Below are positions 53,588-63,962 of a DNA stretch of 64,000 nt, in pieces. The notes below the pieces were generated by a model. It saw only the letters and a program-made list of their open reading frames with translations. It ran no database searches and was not told where the DNA came from. A program made the position numbers and the translations under genes. Location: NCBI RefSeq assembly GCF_000372725.1, contig NW_005198966.1:983338-1047337 (forward strand), in the 5' to 3' direction. Position 1 is the first letter of the stretch, and every line of letters begins with the position of its first letter. This DNA comes from Emiliania huxleyi CCMP1516 (taxonomy: Eukaryota; Haptophyta; Isochrysidales; Noelaerhabdaceae).

Positions 53588-54454
53588 ATGGTCGAGGCAC
53601 CAGGGGTCGTTCTTCGCCCACAGCAGCAACTGGCAGAGCAGGCGCAACGACGCCCGCCCGACTGGGTGGCATACACAGACGGGTCGGAAGACCTAGGGAA
53701 AGCAGGGTGGGCCTATACAGTACTCATCGGGGGCGACGCAATCGGCGATAGGGGCGCGTCGTTGGCGAGCGAGGGCTACGGGCCAGTTGTCACTTCGGCG
53801 GCGCACCCAGCCTACCTCGGCGCGCGCAGGCATACCAACAACACGGCGGAACTAACCGCCCTAGCCGAGCTCCTCCGGGCTCTCCTGTCCTCGTCACCGC
53901 AACGAGCGGGCTCACGCGGAGTAGTGCGGACCGACAGCGAGTACGCGGCGGCGTGCATGATGGGGAGGGTGACCCCCAAAACGAACAGACAGCTAGCGGA
54001 GCGCCTTCGTTCCCTCTGGCGACGCCTTCGCGCCAAACACACCGTGACGTGGAGGCATGTGGCGGGTCACAGCGGCAACAAATGGAACGACTACGTCGAC
54101 GAGCTAGCTGCTCGCGGCAGGCAAGGTGACAGAGGCTCAAACGCTGCCGAGTGGGCGGACAACACCATCCCGACGGACACTCCCGACGAGGGGAGCGACA
54201 CGGAAGGACCCGCCCCCGCCCCTCGGGGCGGGGGCCCCCGCCCCCCCGGGGGGCCCTTTGGGGCCCCTCCAGGGGGCGACCCCTCCGGGGAGGCCGGCCA
54301 TCCCCGTGCCGGTTCTCCCCAACCAACCCCGCCGGCAGCGCGAGCTGCCGGCCACATTGAGCGGTTCGTCCGCGTCGCGCACTCGTCCCAACCGGGGGCC
54401 GCAGACTCGTTCTGCGCGCCAACGGCTGGTGACGCTGTGTTGCCCTTGAGCTAG
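53588..54454 (+). CDS. RNase H-domain ORF, probably retroelement-derived
   Basis: An open reading frame of about 289 aa from the ATG at 53588. An RNase H type 1 domain covers about residues 20-190, with the expected acidic positions in order within AYTDGSEDLGKAGWAY, NNTAELTALAELL, VRTDSEYAAA and GNKWNDYVDELAA. The C-terminal tail is Pro/Gly-rich. RNase H domains with this layout occur at the ends of LINE-type and other retroelement polyproteins, and also as stand-alone cellular enzymes. No reverse transcriptase is found upstream in the window, so if it is retroelement-derived only the terminal domain remains. The following 54455-54900 sequence could be its 3' untranslated part. Confidence 0.55.
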   Translation: MVEAPGVVLRPQQQLAEQAQRRPPDWVAYTDGSEDLGKAGWAYTVLIGGDAIGDRGASLASEGYGPVVTSAAHPAYLGARRHTNNTAELTALAELLRALLSSSPQRAGSRGVVRTDSEYAAACMMGRVTPKTNRQLAERLRSLWRRLRAKHTVTWRHVAGHSGNKWNDYVDELAARGRQGDRGSNAAEWADNTIPTDTPDEGSDTEGPAPAPRGGGPRPPGGPFGAPPGGDPSGEAGHPRAGSPQPTPPAARAAGHIERFVRVAHSSQPGAADSFCAPTAGDAVLPLS

Positions 54455-55430
54455 TCCTTCCCCGGTCGCCTAGCCTCTGCGCTGTCTGGCGGACGCCTGT
54501 ATGCCATGCACGCGGACCACGCTTGCGTGGATACGTGGCTGGCAGGCTGACCCGTGTGCGGGGTAACCCGCGCACGGGGAAGCTTCACGGGTTCGAGCCG
54601 TCAAACATTGAGCAGCGGAGGTGTGCCGAGGGGGACCGGGAGGCGGTAAGCCGTCGTCGCCCGGCGCTGCATGCAGCACCGTGGCGATGGCGCTAAGAGG
54701 TTCCTCTTTTCCGCGCCCCCCCCGCAAGGCGCGCGATACACGTCGGTGTATCGGCAGCTCGCCGCTGCGCTCAAGGAGGGTGGCCATGTGCCTGGCGAGC
54801 AATACCCATAAGTCAGTCAACGTTGCCTCGCGAATCACGATTGAAATTCGTCTTATCCTTTCGCTCCCCCTGCGCCAACGTGATTTCTTGGAGCACTTGG
54901 ACTGCGGTATAACCTCTTGCTGCCCAGGTTCCGACCCTCTGCGTGGCCGACTCACACAGCGAGCCTTCCTGTCTCCCTGCTGCTGATACATCGGTCGTGC
55001 TCAGTCAAGATATTGTAGAGACCGACCATATGCACAATATCTTGACTGAGAGCTAAGCCCAGTTCGACGATCGGCAGCCTCACCGCGGGTCGCGCCGCTG
55101 TGCAGCGAGAGCCAGGCTCGCCCGGCGAAGGTGACCAGAGAGTGCTCAACAAATACCAGAAAAAATCAGGGAGCCTCAGAGAGTGCCACTGCCATCACCC
55201 AGGCCGCGGGAGCCGATCGGCTGCGCCGAGGACAGCTCCCTCAGTGTGCTCCGCGGCTCACCAGTGTGCGCCGCGGCGCCGTCCAGCCACTTTGGCGGCC
55301 AGCCACCGGTCGAGTTCTTCGACTCTGGAGGACAGAAAGGTACCGTCTGAAAGGTATTTTCATGCTCTATTGACTGGCGAAAAAATCCCCCGCCAACTGT
55401 TTTCACAGCGGGCGTCATTCACACCGAAGC
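54455..55430. other. intergenic with a 16-bp perfect hairpin
   Basis: Contains a short R2-like match (TTGGAGCACTTGGACTGCGG at 54888) and a hairpin at 55001-55049. No gene recognised between 54455 and 55430. Confidence 0.5.
55001..55049. repeat. perfect 16-bp inverted repeat, 17-nt loop
   Basis: TCAGTCAAGATATTGT is followed 17 nt later by its exact reverse complement. It is AT-rich in a GC-rich setting. It may be a small RNA hairpin or a remnant of an inverted-repeat element. Confidence 0.85.
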
Positions 55431-55523
55431 ATGAGCAAAGCATCGGGCAGCAAGAGGATAAGACCCGCTTTCTCTCTTGTGTTCCGGGTCGCGCTAGGAG
55501 GGGCTCCAGCGTCGGCCTCCAGT

Positions 55524-56484
55524 ATGGCGGAGCTCGCGCCCCGCTCCAAGCGTGCGCGCAAGGCCTCCTCGCGCGTCCGCGTCTTCGACGAGGAGACGCG
55601 CAGGCAGATTGTGCAGAAGCGGCTCGACGCGCTCGAGGCCGACAACTGGCACGTCCCGCGCGGCGCGGAAGCGGACGACGACGAGTACGACCCGTGGGCG
55701 GATGCGTCCTCCGGCGACGAGATGGCGGTGCGCGCGCGCCGTGTCTTGCGCCCGAGCCGCCGGTCGCCGACCCCGTCACCACTACTGCCGGCCGGCAGGT
55801 GGATGGCGCCTCCAAGCGGGCCTCCAAGAAGAAGAAGGGGAAGAGGAAGCGGGACGCGTGGTGCGCGCGACGCGCGCGCGGGCGGCCGCACGCGCCGCCC
55901 TCCGCATCCCGACCCGCCGCGCCGCGCCGCAGGTCGGCGCCGCAGAGCCAGATCAAGTCGCTGCAGGAAGTCATCGACGAGGTGTGCTGCCACCCGCCGC
56001 CGCCGGCCGCCGAGTGGCCACCGCCGCCCGCCAGCCGGCCCGTCCGTCGCCCGCCCCGCCCGCCCCGCCGCCCGTCGGCCCGAGGCCCACCCCCGCCTCG
56101 CTCGCAGGCGCAATACCACAAGTACCCCTCCTGGGCCCCCACCTACCTCTCGGTCGCAGCCGCGCCGAGCCGCTACCCGCCGCGCCGCTTCTGCTCGGTG
56201 CGCACGCCACGCGCGCCGCCGCCGCCACCGCCGCCGCCGCCGCTCGCCGCTCGCCGCCGCTCGCCCTGCCCGCGGCTTGCCACCAGCGCTTTGCCGGTTT
56301 GCCACCAGCGGCTTGCGGCCCGCGATGACCGGGCGAGGGGAGGTGTGACGCTCGCTTCCACTCGCTCACTCCGCAGGTGTCGGGCGTCGCCGCAAAGTAC
56401 AAGTGCGCCGTCACGGGCGACTACTTGGGCTCGCTCGACGCCTTCACCACACACCGCGAGACGCGGCTCAAGGGGCTGGTATGA
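55524..56484 (+). CDS. ZNHIT1/SWC6-like protein with degenerate HIT zinc finger
   Basis: Five exons, 55524-55727, 55799-55860, 55933-55981, 56108-56197, 56377-56484; 170 aa, close to the usual length of about 155-170. All four introns have GT donors, three reading GTGCGC, unlike the GC-rich donor set nearby. The N-terminal helix matches the family (EETRRQIVQKRLDALEADNW), the middle has KSLQEVIDE, and the C-terminus has YLSVAAAPSRYPPRRFCS and KYKC...HRETRLKGL. Most zinc-ligand cysteines of the HIT finger are replaced (CSVSG, CAVTGDYLGSLD). The family is a subunit of SWR1/SRCAP complexes that deposit H2A.Z. An in-frame ATG at 55431 would add 31 residues; 55524 better fits the family. Confidence 0.75.
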
Positions 56485-56742
56485 GAGTGATGAGTGTGAG
56501 AAGCTGTAACATGTGGAGAGGGGGGAGAGGCCAGAGTGCTAAACTTTGGGCGGGTTTTTAGAGTACACGCAAATCGTTTTCTTCTCGCCTCGGCCCTTTG
56601 CGCGATTGTTCTCGCTTGCTCACGGGAGAGGTGTCGAGCCTGCGACAAGCCGCGCCCACACCCGCACCAGCCATTGATCCGCCACGTCACCCACCCACCC
56701 TCCCACCCAAACCCAGACTCCTCGCTGCCGTCGCTGTTCGTG

Positions 56743-57599
56743 ATGCTTGCACTCCTCGCCGCGACTCCGGCGCTGCAGCTCAACGGGAGGGCCGCGCCCG
56801 CCGTGGCTCCGGCCGCTGCGCCGCAGACCCGCCGCCAGCTGATTCAGACGGCCGCCGCCGCTGCCGCCGCCGCCGCCGCGGGCGGCGTCGCGCCTGCGCT
56901 CGCCGGCGGCGACACCTTCAACCGGATGAGCGGTGTGCTCGAGCCGTTCACAGACGTGCAGAAGGGGTTCAAGCTGTACAAGCCGGTGGCGTGGAACCAG
57001 TTCGAGGCCGACCCGGGCGTGTACGACATGAAGTGGGTCGACCTGATCGAGCCCTTCGAGACGGTCCAGGTCTCGACCTCCCCCGTCTCGACCGCCACCT
57101 CCATCTCTGCGCTTGGAGAGCTCGACGAGGCGCGGCGGAGGCGGGGAGGGAGGGAGGCGAGTCGGCGGCCCTCGTCTCGACACGCGCCGCGCCTCTCCCC
57201 GGGTAGGTTGGCGCAAAGTTTGCGAAGAGCCGCGACGCGCAGCTCGTCTCCTCCAAGAGCCGCGACGCTGACGGCGCGGCGGCATGCGTGCAGCCGCGGG
57301 TGTGTCGAGGGGGCGACTGGTGTGACCGGCACGGCTGGGAGTAGGCTCGCTTGCCTACACCTTTGAGCTCAAGGGCGACGCCTACCACGAGTGCTTGCTC
57401 CGCCCCTCCCCCAGCCAGCGAGCCGTGGCGCCTCCTCCCGCCCACGCCCCGCCCCGCCCGCACGCGCAGGTACCTGCTGCTGACCATCAACCGCGGCAAG
57501 CTCTACCGCCTCTCCACGGTGGCCTCGAACAAGCGCTGGTCCAAGCGGGAAGAAATGTACAAAAACGTCGTCCTCTCATTCGTGCCCAAGGGCTTCTGA
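56743..57599 (+). CDS. PsbP-like thylakoid lumen protein
   Basis: Exons 56743-57129, 57207-57273, 57345-57390 and 57470-57599; 209 aa with consistent phases, two introns GC-AG and one GT-AG. The leader is tripartite: a short hydrophobic start (MLALLAATPALQL), an Ala/Pro-rich stretch, then a twin-arginine thylakoid signal (TRRQLIQTAAA to VAPALA). The mature part carries PsbP features: GFKLYKPVAWNQFEADPGVY, KWVDLIEPFETVQVSTSPV, YTFELKGD, LLTINRGKLYRLST and ending NVVLSFVPKGF. The domain helps stabilise the oxygen-evolving side of photosystem II or assist its assembly; I cannot tell PsbP proper from a PsbP-like paralogue. The leader implies import through a secondary plastid envelope. Confidence 0.85.
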
Positions 57600-57930
57600 G
57601 CGGGGCTTCTGAGCCGGGTCTGAGCAGAGACGGCTTCCGAGCCGCCAGGTCTGCCGCTCACAGCGTCACAGGAGAGGGCGAGGGGCGGGCCGCGTTTTGG
57701 TTTGCCTCTGGCCGCTTTCCGCGAGAGAGGAAGCCAGTGGTAGTCGTATTCGTCTCTTGCCCCAGCAGGCTGCGATGAGGGTGGACTTTAGGTGCTAGCA
57801 GCGCGCTCCCCCATGTCCTCGTTCTCCTATGAAAAAAAGGTGGGCGTGACTCGCTCGGTCCTTGGCCTTCCTCGCACTTGGGCAGCGCGCTAGGCCCCTC
57901 GGTCGTCTTGGGCAGCGCGTCATTTCTTTC

Positions 57931-59007
57931 ATGTCTAAGGAAGAGCGCGAGTGGGGCGCCGACTGTGGCGTCGGCGCGACGGCGCTCTGGATAGCCTACA
58001 TACGCGACCGCGAGAAGAGCCGCGAGAAGCCAGCGTTCGACGACGACTATGCCACGCGCTTCCTCCGCGACGGCAAAGGCAAAGAGGTCGCCGAGGCGAT
58101 GGCGCGGGCTCTCTTTCATTCCATGTTCATGAACGCATCGGGCGATGACATGCACGCGTCGCTTACGCTCAAGTACGCCTTGCCGATGTTCGGCCGCTGG
58201 CACATGCAGCGCATGCGCGGCGAGCCTGTGCCGCAGGAGCTGGTCGAGCAGGCGGCACTTGAGAACCCTCTCGCCAAGGGTGTTCGCATTCGCACAGCGT
58301 ACTTTGACGAGCGGATCCGCAAAGCGTTTGCCTCTGGATCGACGGCTCGGCAGTTTGTGACCCTGGCGTGTGGCGTGGACTGCCGCTGCTTACGCCTCGA
58401 GTGCTTGCAGCGCGGCGTCGCGACCTGGCTCGTTGATCAGCCGGCCGTGATCTCGTCGTTCCGGAAGTGCCTGCCGGAGCTTGACGAGCGGCCCGACATC
58501 AGCACTGTGGCAGTCAAGTTTGGCGAGGAGCTGTGGTGGGAGAAGCTCCTCGCTCACGGCTTCGACCCGAGCCTACCGAGCGTCTTTTTGATCGAGGGGC
58601 TTGTGATGTACCTGAGCAAGGCCGAGAACGAGGAGATCTTCCGACGTGTGCACTCCCTGATGGCTCCCGGCTCGATTCTGCTGGGCGACTATGTGAACCG
58701 CGGCTTCCTCGATCACCCGATGGTGGAGCCCTTTGTCGACGAGCTGCGCAAGTACAACGCGCCGTGGACGTACGGGGCGCGAAGCAGTGCGACCTGGGGC
58801 AGGACGCTGTCGCGGTGCGGCTTTGAGGTGCGCGAGGACAGGCCCTCGGTGGAGCTGAAGACCTGCGCCATGCGCATCAAGTTCCTCCTGATTGACTACA
58901 TCGGGACTTGGGTGCCCTCCTACCGAGTCTACTCCGCGGTCAAGAAGCGGTCTTCAACGGAGCAGGAGCGGCCGAAGGGGGAGGGGTCGCCGGCGGCGTC
59001 GGCGTAG
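57931..59007 (+). CDS. SAM-dependent methyltransferase of the LCMT/PF04072 type
   Basis: Intronless, 358 aa from the ATG at 57931. Class I methyltransferase core with the family motifs: FVTLACGVDCRCLRLECLQR (SAM-binding strand-loop), WLVDQPAVISSFRKCL, FLIEGLVMYLSKAENEEIFR and LLGDYVNR. This fold includes leucine carboxyl methyltransferases and the broad TIGR00027 group of small-molecule methyltransferases; the sequence looks closer to the latter, and the substrate cannot be predicted. An AATAAA signal lies shortly after the stop, near 59167. Confidence 0.8.
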   Translation: MSKEEREWGADCGVGATALWIAYIRDREKSREKPAFDDDYATRFLRDGKGKEVAEAMARALFHSMFMNASGDDMHASLTLKYALPMFGRWHMQRMRGEPVPQELVEQAALENPLAKGVRIRTAYFDERIRKAFASGSTARQFVTLACGVDCRCLRLECLQRGVATWLVDQPAVISSFRKCLPELDERPDISTVAVKFGEELWWEKLLAHGFDPSLPSVFLIEGLVMYLSKAENEEIFRRVHSLMAPGSILLGDYVNRGFLDHPMVEPFVDELRKYNAPWTYGARSSATWGRTLSRCGFEVREDRPSVELKTCAMRIKFLLIDYIGTWVPSYRVYSAVKKRSSTEQERPKGEGSPAASA

Positions 59008-59897
59008 CTGCTGCACTGCGATGCGGCGGCGCTTCGTGTCATGGCCACGTGAGCAGAGCCACGCAACTCGCAGGGGAGAGCGCTCTTCCCACTTTGCCTC
59101 GAGCACTTTGCTGCACTGCGATTGCTCGGAAGGTGTGTTTTTGTCGCATTGTCGACACATGTATTCAATAAATCATTTTAACTGTAAAGGAAATGGCGCT
59201 TAGCTCCGTGCGCTCGACACCCCTCGCGCCGCGGCATAAAAACGAAGGGAAGAATTAGGTTGGTGCGGCGTCATTCACCAGCAGCAGCACTCGCACTTTC
59301 GTAGCCCGGTCGAACACACTGCGTGCCCAGGCTGACTTTGCCTCAGGCTGACGCTCAGGCCACTGCGGCCTCATATTTTGGCGCGCGCCGCGCGAGTGTC
59401 CAGTGTGGCCTCTCCCGCGCCTCACGACATTTGGTCTACTTGAGGAGCTGTTGTGGTTGGGGACCGGCGTCCCGTGGCGTTCCTGTGAGCGCTCTCCGCC
59501 GGCCACAGCTCGAGCTCGCGGTGTCTCGCGCTCTTTTTGAAAACCCCGTTTCTTCTGACAGGTCAAGTTAATCATCAATAAATACCTATGGACAGTGTAG
59601 ATTCCCTTGACCCGGTGTGCGGATTCGCCCTCTCGCTCAATCTGGACATGGAGAGAGAGCAGCAGCAAATGCACAGGCCACAGCACAGAGTCATCGACAG
59701 TTTTGTGCTCTCGGCTGCAGCAGCCAGGCCAGCTACGGCGGGCCGCCGGCTCACTAATGAACGCATGGGACAGGTCGGCAAGTATGGGTTAGTTGGGGGG
59801 AGTGCGAGCGACGGCTGAAAGGCCGCGACGCCCACAGAGCCCGGCGCCACCAGTGGCGCCCGGCGAACGGCGTCGAGCGGGCGACTGGCTGAGACCC
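59008..59897. other. convergent intergenic region
   Basis: 3' regions of the methyltransferase (+) and the zinc-finger/FN3 gene (-). No additional feature recognised. Confidence 0.5.
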
Positions 59898-62544
59898 TCA
59901 CGCGGAGGCGGAGGAGGAGCGGCGGCCCCACGGCCAGCGCGCGGACCCCGGCGCGGGCTTGATCTTCTTGGCGCCGCCGAGGCTGACGTGCGAGGAGCCG
60001 CGCGCCGCCTCGGCCACCGGCTCGGCGCCGAACGTGCTGGCGGCGGCGCTGGCGGCGGCGAGGGAGACGCTGCGCAGCAGCGAGGAGAGGTTGCGGGATC
60101 TCCTCTCGTGGCCACGCTCCGCCGCGCAGGCTGCGCCATCGGCCCCTCCGTTCGCGCCCTTGCTGGGCTCGACGGCGGCGGGGCTGGCACTCAGGTTGTC
60201 GTATGAGGAGGGGGCGGAGGGAGGGGCCGAGGGCGGCCCGCCGCACGGCACCGCCTCGAGGGAGATGAGGCCGTTGCACTCATCGCCCGGCGCGTCGCCG
60301 AACGCAGCCTTGCGGTACACGGGGCGGCCGGCGGGCGACGCCGGCGAGGCGAGCAGCCGCTCGAGGTCGCCGGTGTCCATCAGCGAGTGGTCCGACATGA
60401 CCCACGGCTCCCAAGAGAGGCCGGCGCGGACGCCGCCGGGCGGCGACGCGATGGCGGTCGGCGGCGAGCGCATGGGCGACGACATCTCCGACTGCGACGC
60501 CAGCACCGATCGCGGAGGCGGCTGCAGCGGCGCCGGCCGAGGCCGCGGCGCAGCGGCGCCAAAGGCGGCGGCAGGCGCAGCGGTGGGGACGGCGGCGGCG
60601 GCGACAGGCGCGGCGGCGGGCGACGGCACGAGCGTGGACGCGGCCGGCGCGGGCGGCGTGTGCTCGAGAGTCGAGTGCGCGATGGGCACCCCCGGCGCGT
60701 CTGCCTCGTTGGCACCGCACTGGGAGATGTCTGCGAGCGAGAAGCCGAGCTCCGACTCGAAGGCGGAGAGCTTGAAGCCGGGCGAGGGGGGGACGCCGGC
60801 GACGGCGGCCGCGTGCACTGGCGACCCGACCGGGAAGGTGCCAGCGACAAACTGCCGCACGGCGTCGCCGCTCAGGGGCTTTGCGGGCGAGATTGGAAGG
60901 CCGGCGATGTAGGTGCCGGAAGGGGCGTCGACCGGCGCCGCAACGGCGAACGCCTCCGGCAGCGGCGGCGGGCGGGACCAGAAGCCGCCGCCGCGCCGCT
61001 CGCGCTTGCGCTTGGAGGAGGACAGCTGCGGCTGCGCGGCGGGGGCCGCCGCCGCCGCCGCCGGGGGCGAGGGCTGGGCGAACGCGTTCAGGTTGCCGCC
61101 GCCGAGCGAGCCGGCGGGCGAGGCGAGCGGCGAGCCGAGCGCGTCGCCGAAGTCCATCTTGAGCTCGCCGAGCCGCTGGCGGACGGGGGGCGAGACGACG
61201 CTGGTGGTCGCCTCGGTGCCGCCCGACTCGTACCCGCCGTCGCGGGTCTCGTCCACGGGCGACGCCGAGCCGGCCGAGTTGAGGTCGCGCGTGTGCGCTC
61301 CGGCGGCGAGGAAGACGGTGCCGTCGCCCGCCTTGCCCGCCGGCTGGGTTGGGTCCGACTCGGGGCCGGTGCCGGCCAGGTTGACGCCGGCGACGCGGAA
61401 GGAGTAGCCCATGCCGTCGCGCAGGAGCGACGCCCCGATCGACGCGTTCGGCACCGCCGACTCCTGCGGGGCAGGGGGGGAGGGAGCGGTGTCAAGGGGA
61501 GAGCGGTGTCAAGTGGCGCAGGCGGGTCTCCTCAAGGAGGTGGCGGCGAGGCGAGGAGAGCTCGCGCGACGTGACTGGAGCGGAGTGGGGGCCGAGGGCG
61601 GGCGAAGGGGAGGCTCGCACCATGCACTCGTGCCACGACGCGCCGCCGTCCGCCGAGCACGTGAGCGTGTAGTGCGTGACGCGGAGCCCGTTGTCGGGCG
61701 GCACCGCCCACGCGAGGCGGATGGTGCCGTCGGCGTCTTGCTGCAGCCGCAGGCCGTCGATCTTGCCCGGGCGGTGCAGGTTGGCGAGGTGCTGGTGCGA
61801 AAAGTTGTTTGCCGAGAAGCACTTGTTGCAGAGGTGGCAGTACCGCTTCCCCGGCTTGGCGCGGCCGCCGGAGCCGCCCGGCTTGGCGGCCGAGTGGTAG
61901 GTCTCGCCCGTCGCGGGGCACTTGAACCAGACGACGTGCCGCGCGCCGAGCCGCTTGGTCCCGCGGAGGAAAAAGTCACGCCCGAGCTCCTGCAGGGAAG
62001 GGGGTGAAGGGTAATCGCCCGACGCTCGCGCGGGGGGGAGGGGGGAAGGGGGGGGGGGGCGAGGCGCGGCAACAAGGAGGCGGGACGGGTAAGTCGTTTT
62101 TGGTTTGGGTGCAGGGCGGTGGCGCGCCTCCATGAGGAAGGGCTCCTCCTCGGTGTTGGGCCCGTCGCACGTGAACTCGAACTCGGGCATCGGCGCTGCT
62201 CCGCCCGCCGCCGTCGGCTGGTGCCACTGCTTGGCGTCCACCGTCGTCGGCGAGAGCGAGTCGGAGCGGGCGCCGCACAGCACGACGCCGCCGTGGGTGG
62301 CCGAGGGCGTCACGTACCAGTGGCCGTGGCTGTAAAACAGGTGCATTTCGAAGGCGGCGCCCTTTGCGTTGGCGCCCCGCTTGACGTAGTGCGGGCGCTC
62401 CTCCACGTAGGGTGAGCGCGGGCAACGCTCCCAGTCGCCGTTGAGGGTGTCGAGGCTCGCGGGCGCGCCGCGCGCGGTGAGGCGGCCGTGCCGGACGAGC
62501 CCGAGTGCGTGCGCCGTCGCGGCGCTGTTCAGCGCCGTCTCCAT
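59898..62544 (-). CDS. zinc-finger and fibronectin type III domain protein
   Basis: Three exons on the - strand, 62128-62544, 61621-61989 and 59898-61463; 783 aa, introns GC-AG and GT-AG. The first exon holds a compact domain rich in aromatic and His residues (YVEERPHYVKRGANAKGAAF, HLFYSHGHWYVTPSATHGG). The second has a C2H2-like finger (YCHLCNKCFSANNFSHQHLA, NLH) followed by an FN3 domain that spans the int­ron (RLAWAVPPDNGLRVTHYTLT to GYSFRVAGVNLAGTGPESDP). The long C-terminal exon is Ser/Pro/Ala-rich with a basic cluster (SSKRKRERRGG) that may be a nuclear signal. Probably a nuclear or cytoplasmic regulator; function unknown. Start at 62544 chosen as the first ATG with a good reading. Confidence 0.7.
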
Positions 62545-63380
62545 CGTATTAGGGAGGAAAGGTCCGAGAGCAAGCAAGGAGCTATTGGCGGATCTTGCCG
62601 TCTCAGGAGGCCAGTTTATCAGCTGGTGCGCTTTTTTTTGTGCTGTCCACGAGCCCTTTTCGCTGTTTGTGTCTGTGTGTCGCTCATGCGTGTCGTCATC
62701 ATCTGTCTAGCGTCCACCCATACCGCGTGACGGTAAAAAGCGGGGCGAGCGAGTCTCGTCGGACTAGATACCCCCGCACACACGGAAAAGAGATAAAGGG
62801 ATGCCGCAGGTCGCACCTCGTATTCACTGTTTTCAACCTCCCCGCCGTGTGTTACGACAGGGGCTGGGACCCACGCACAGCCCACCATATGAGGAGCGCC
62901 GGCCGTTGAGCGTTGTGCTTGTTCATCATTCTCACACACCCGCCCATTTTTTGCCTCACGGAGCCACAGTGCTCAGTGGAACCCCGGTCCCAACGAGATT
63001 CGAACTGGCAGCCACTCGACGACTCGACGGGCCGCAGTCGCGAACTGCATGCGAGCGCTTTCCCTGTCTAGGGGGGTCGGCGACGAGGCCTCCGATCGCT
63101 TAGCAAACACCGCGCACTCGGGCACTCTCCCGGGGCGGTCCCGCGCGCGGTCTCGTTCGGTTTCGTGCGCCGACATGTCCGCAATTCCACCATCATGTCC
63201 GCCATCTTCCGCCGGGCACCCCCTCCCCTTCGGTCCTCATCTCCTTCCGCATCATGATCATCCAGGGCGGTCTCCTTAGCTCTCTGTCTCTCACGTCACG
63301 CCACCGGGCCCCGGCGCACAAGGCCACGAGCTAAGCTCTCCACGCCACCACACACGCTCTTGTCCCACTCCGAACGAGTG
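62545..63380. other. intergenic, no confident gene
   Basis: Short ORFs only. A GATTCGAAC-type B-box-like motif at about 62997-63007 has no matching A box, so I do not call a tRNA. Confidence 0.5.
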
Positions 63381-63962
63381 TCAAAAGTAGCAGCAGAGCT
63401 GCCATACACCAGGTGCCACCCTCTGGCTGCCGGAGCAGTTGTATGTGGAGTCGAGCGGCCACGGGAGCGGAGCCGCTGCCGGCACGCCCACAATCTCGCG
63501 ACTGCGCGCGCCAGAGGCCAGCGCTGCGAGGGCGGCGACGAGCACGGCGACGGCAGCCGCGCCAGAAAAGCCGAGGGCTGGGAGTGCAGAGCGGAGCGCC
63601 ACCGCCAACGCAACAACGACCGCCTGCAGCGCGACTGGGCCGACCCACGGTGGGAGCGGCGCCATCGAGCCTCCAGCGAGGCTGCCGGAGAAGTTGCCCG
63701 CAAAGAGCGCTCCAGCCAGCAGAACCGCCGCAGCTGAGCCACCCAGCGAAGGTGCCGCCGGGACGGCCCCGCCAGAGGACGCGTCAGGCAGCGTGGTGAG
63801 CCCTCTCACCCTCCGTGGCGGCCGACCACTCGGAGGCGGCTTCCGGGGGATTGGTCGCCGCAGCTCCCCGAGCAGGTAGGCAAAGGTCGGCTCATTGGCC
63901 ACCGCGACCCGGACACGATCCTTGGGCTCGGTCCAGTTGAGCACCCAGTCGCCGGCCGGCAT
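63381..63962 (-). CDS. hydrophobic protein, probably partial or one exon of a larger gene
   Basis: A 193-aa ORF on the - strand. The central part has strongly hydrophobic Ala/Val/Leu segments (AAAVLLAGALFAGNFSG, VALQAVVVALAVALRSALPA, AAAVAVLVAALAALASGA), suggesting three membrane helices. An in-frame stop lies upstream within the window, so the ATG at 63962 is possible, but an upstream exon off the right edge is equally possible. No family recognised. Confidence 0.4.
   Translation of the reverse strand: MPAGDWVLNWTEPKDRVRVAVANEPTFAYLLGELRRPIPRKPPPSGRPPRRVRGLTTLPDASSGGAVPAAPSLGGSAAAVLLAGALFAGNFSGSLAGGSMAPLPPWVGPVALQAVVVALAVALRSALPALGFSGAAAVAVLVAALAALASGARSREIVGVPAAAPLPWPLDSTYNCSGSQRVAPGVWQLCCYF

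Noticed and set aside
54200-54300. GC-rich hairpins at the end of the RNase H ORF as a terminator
   Set aside because: The inverted G/C runs follow from Pro/Gly low complexity and this is a eukaryotic locus.
62985-63070. possible tRNA on the - strand
   Set aside because: Only a B-box-like motif; no A box and no acceptor-stem pairing.
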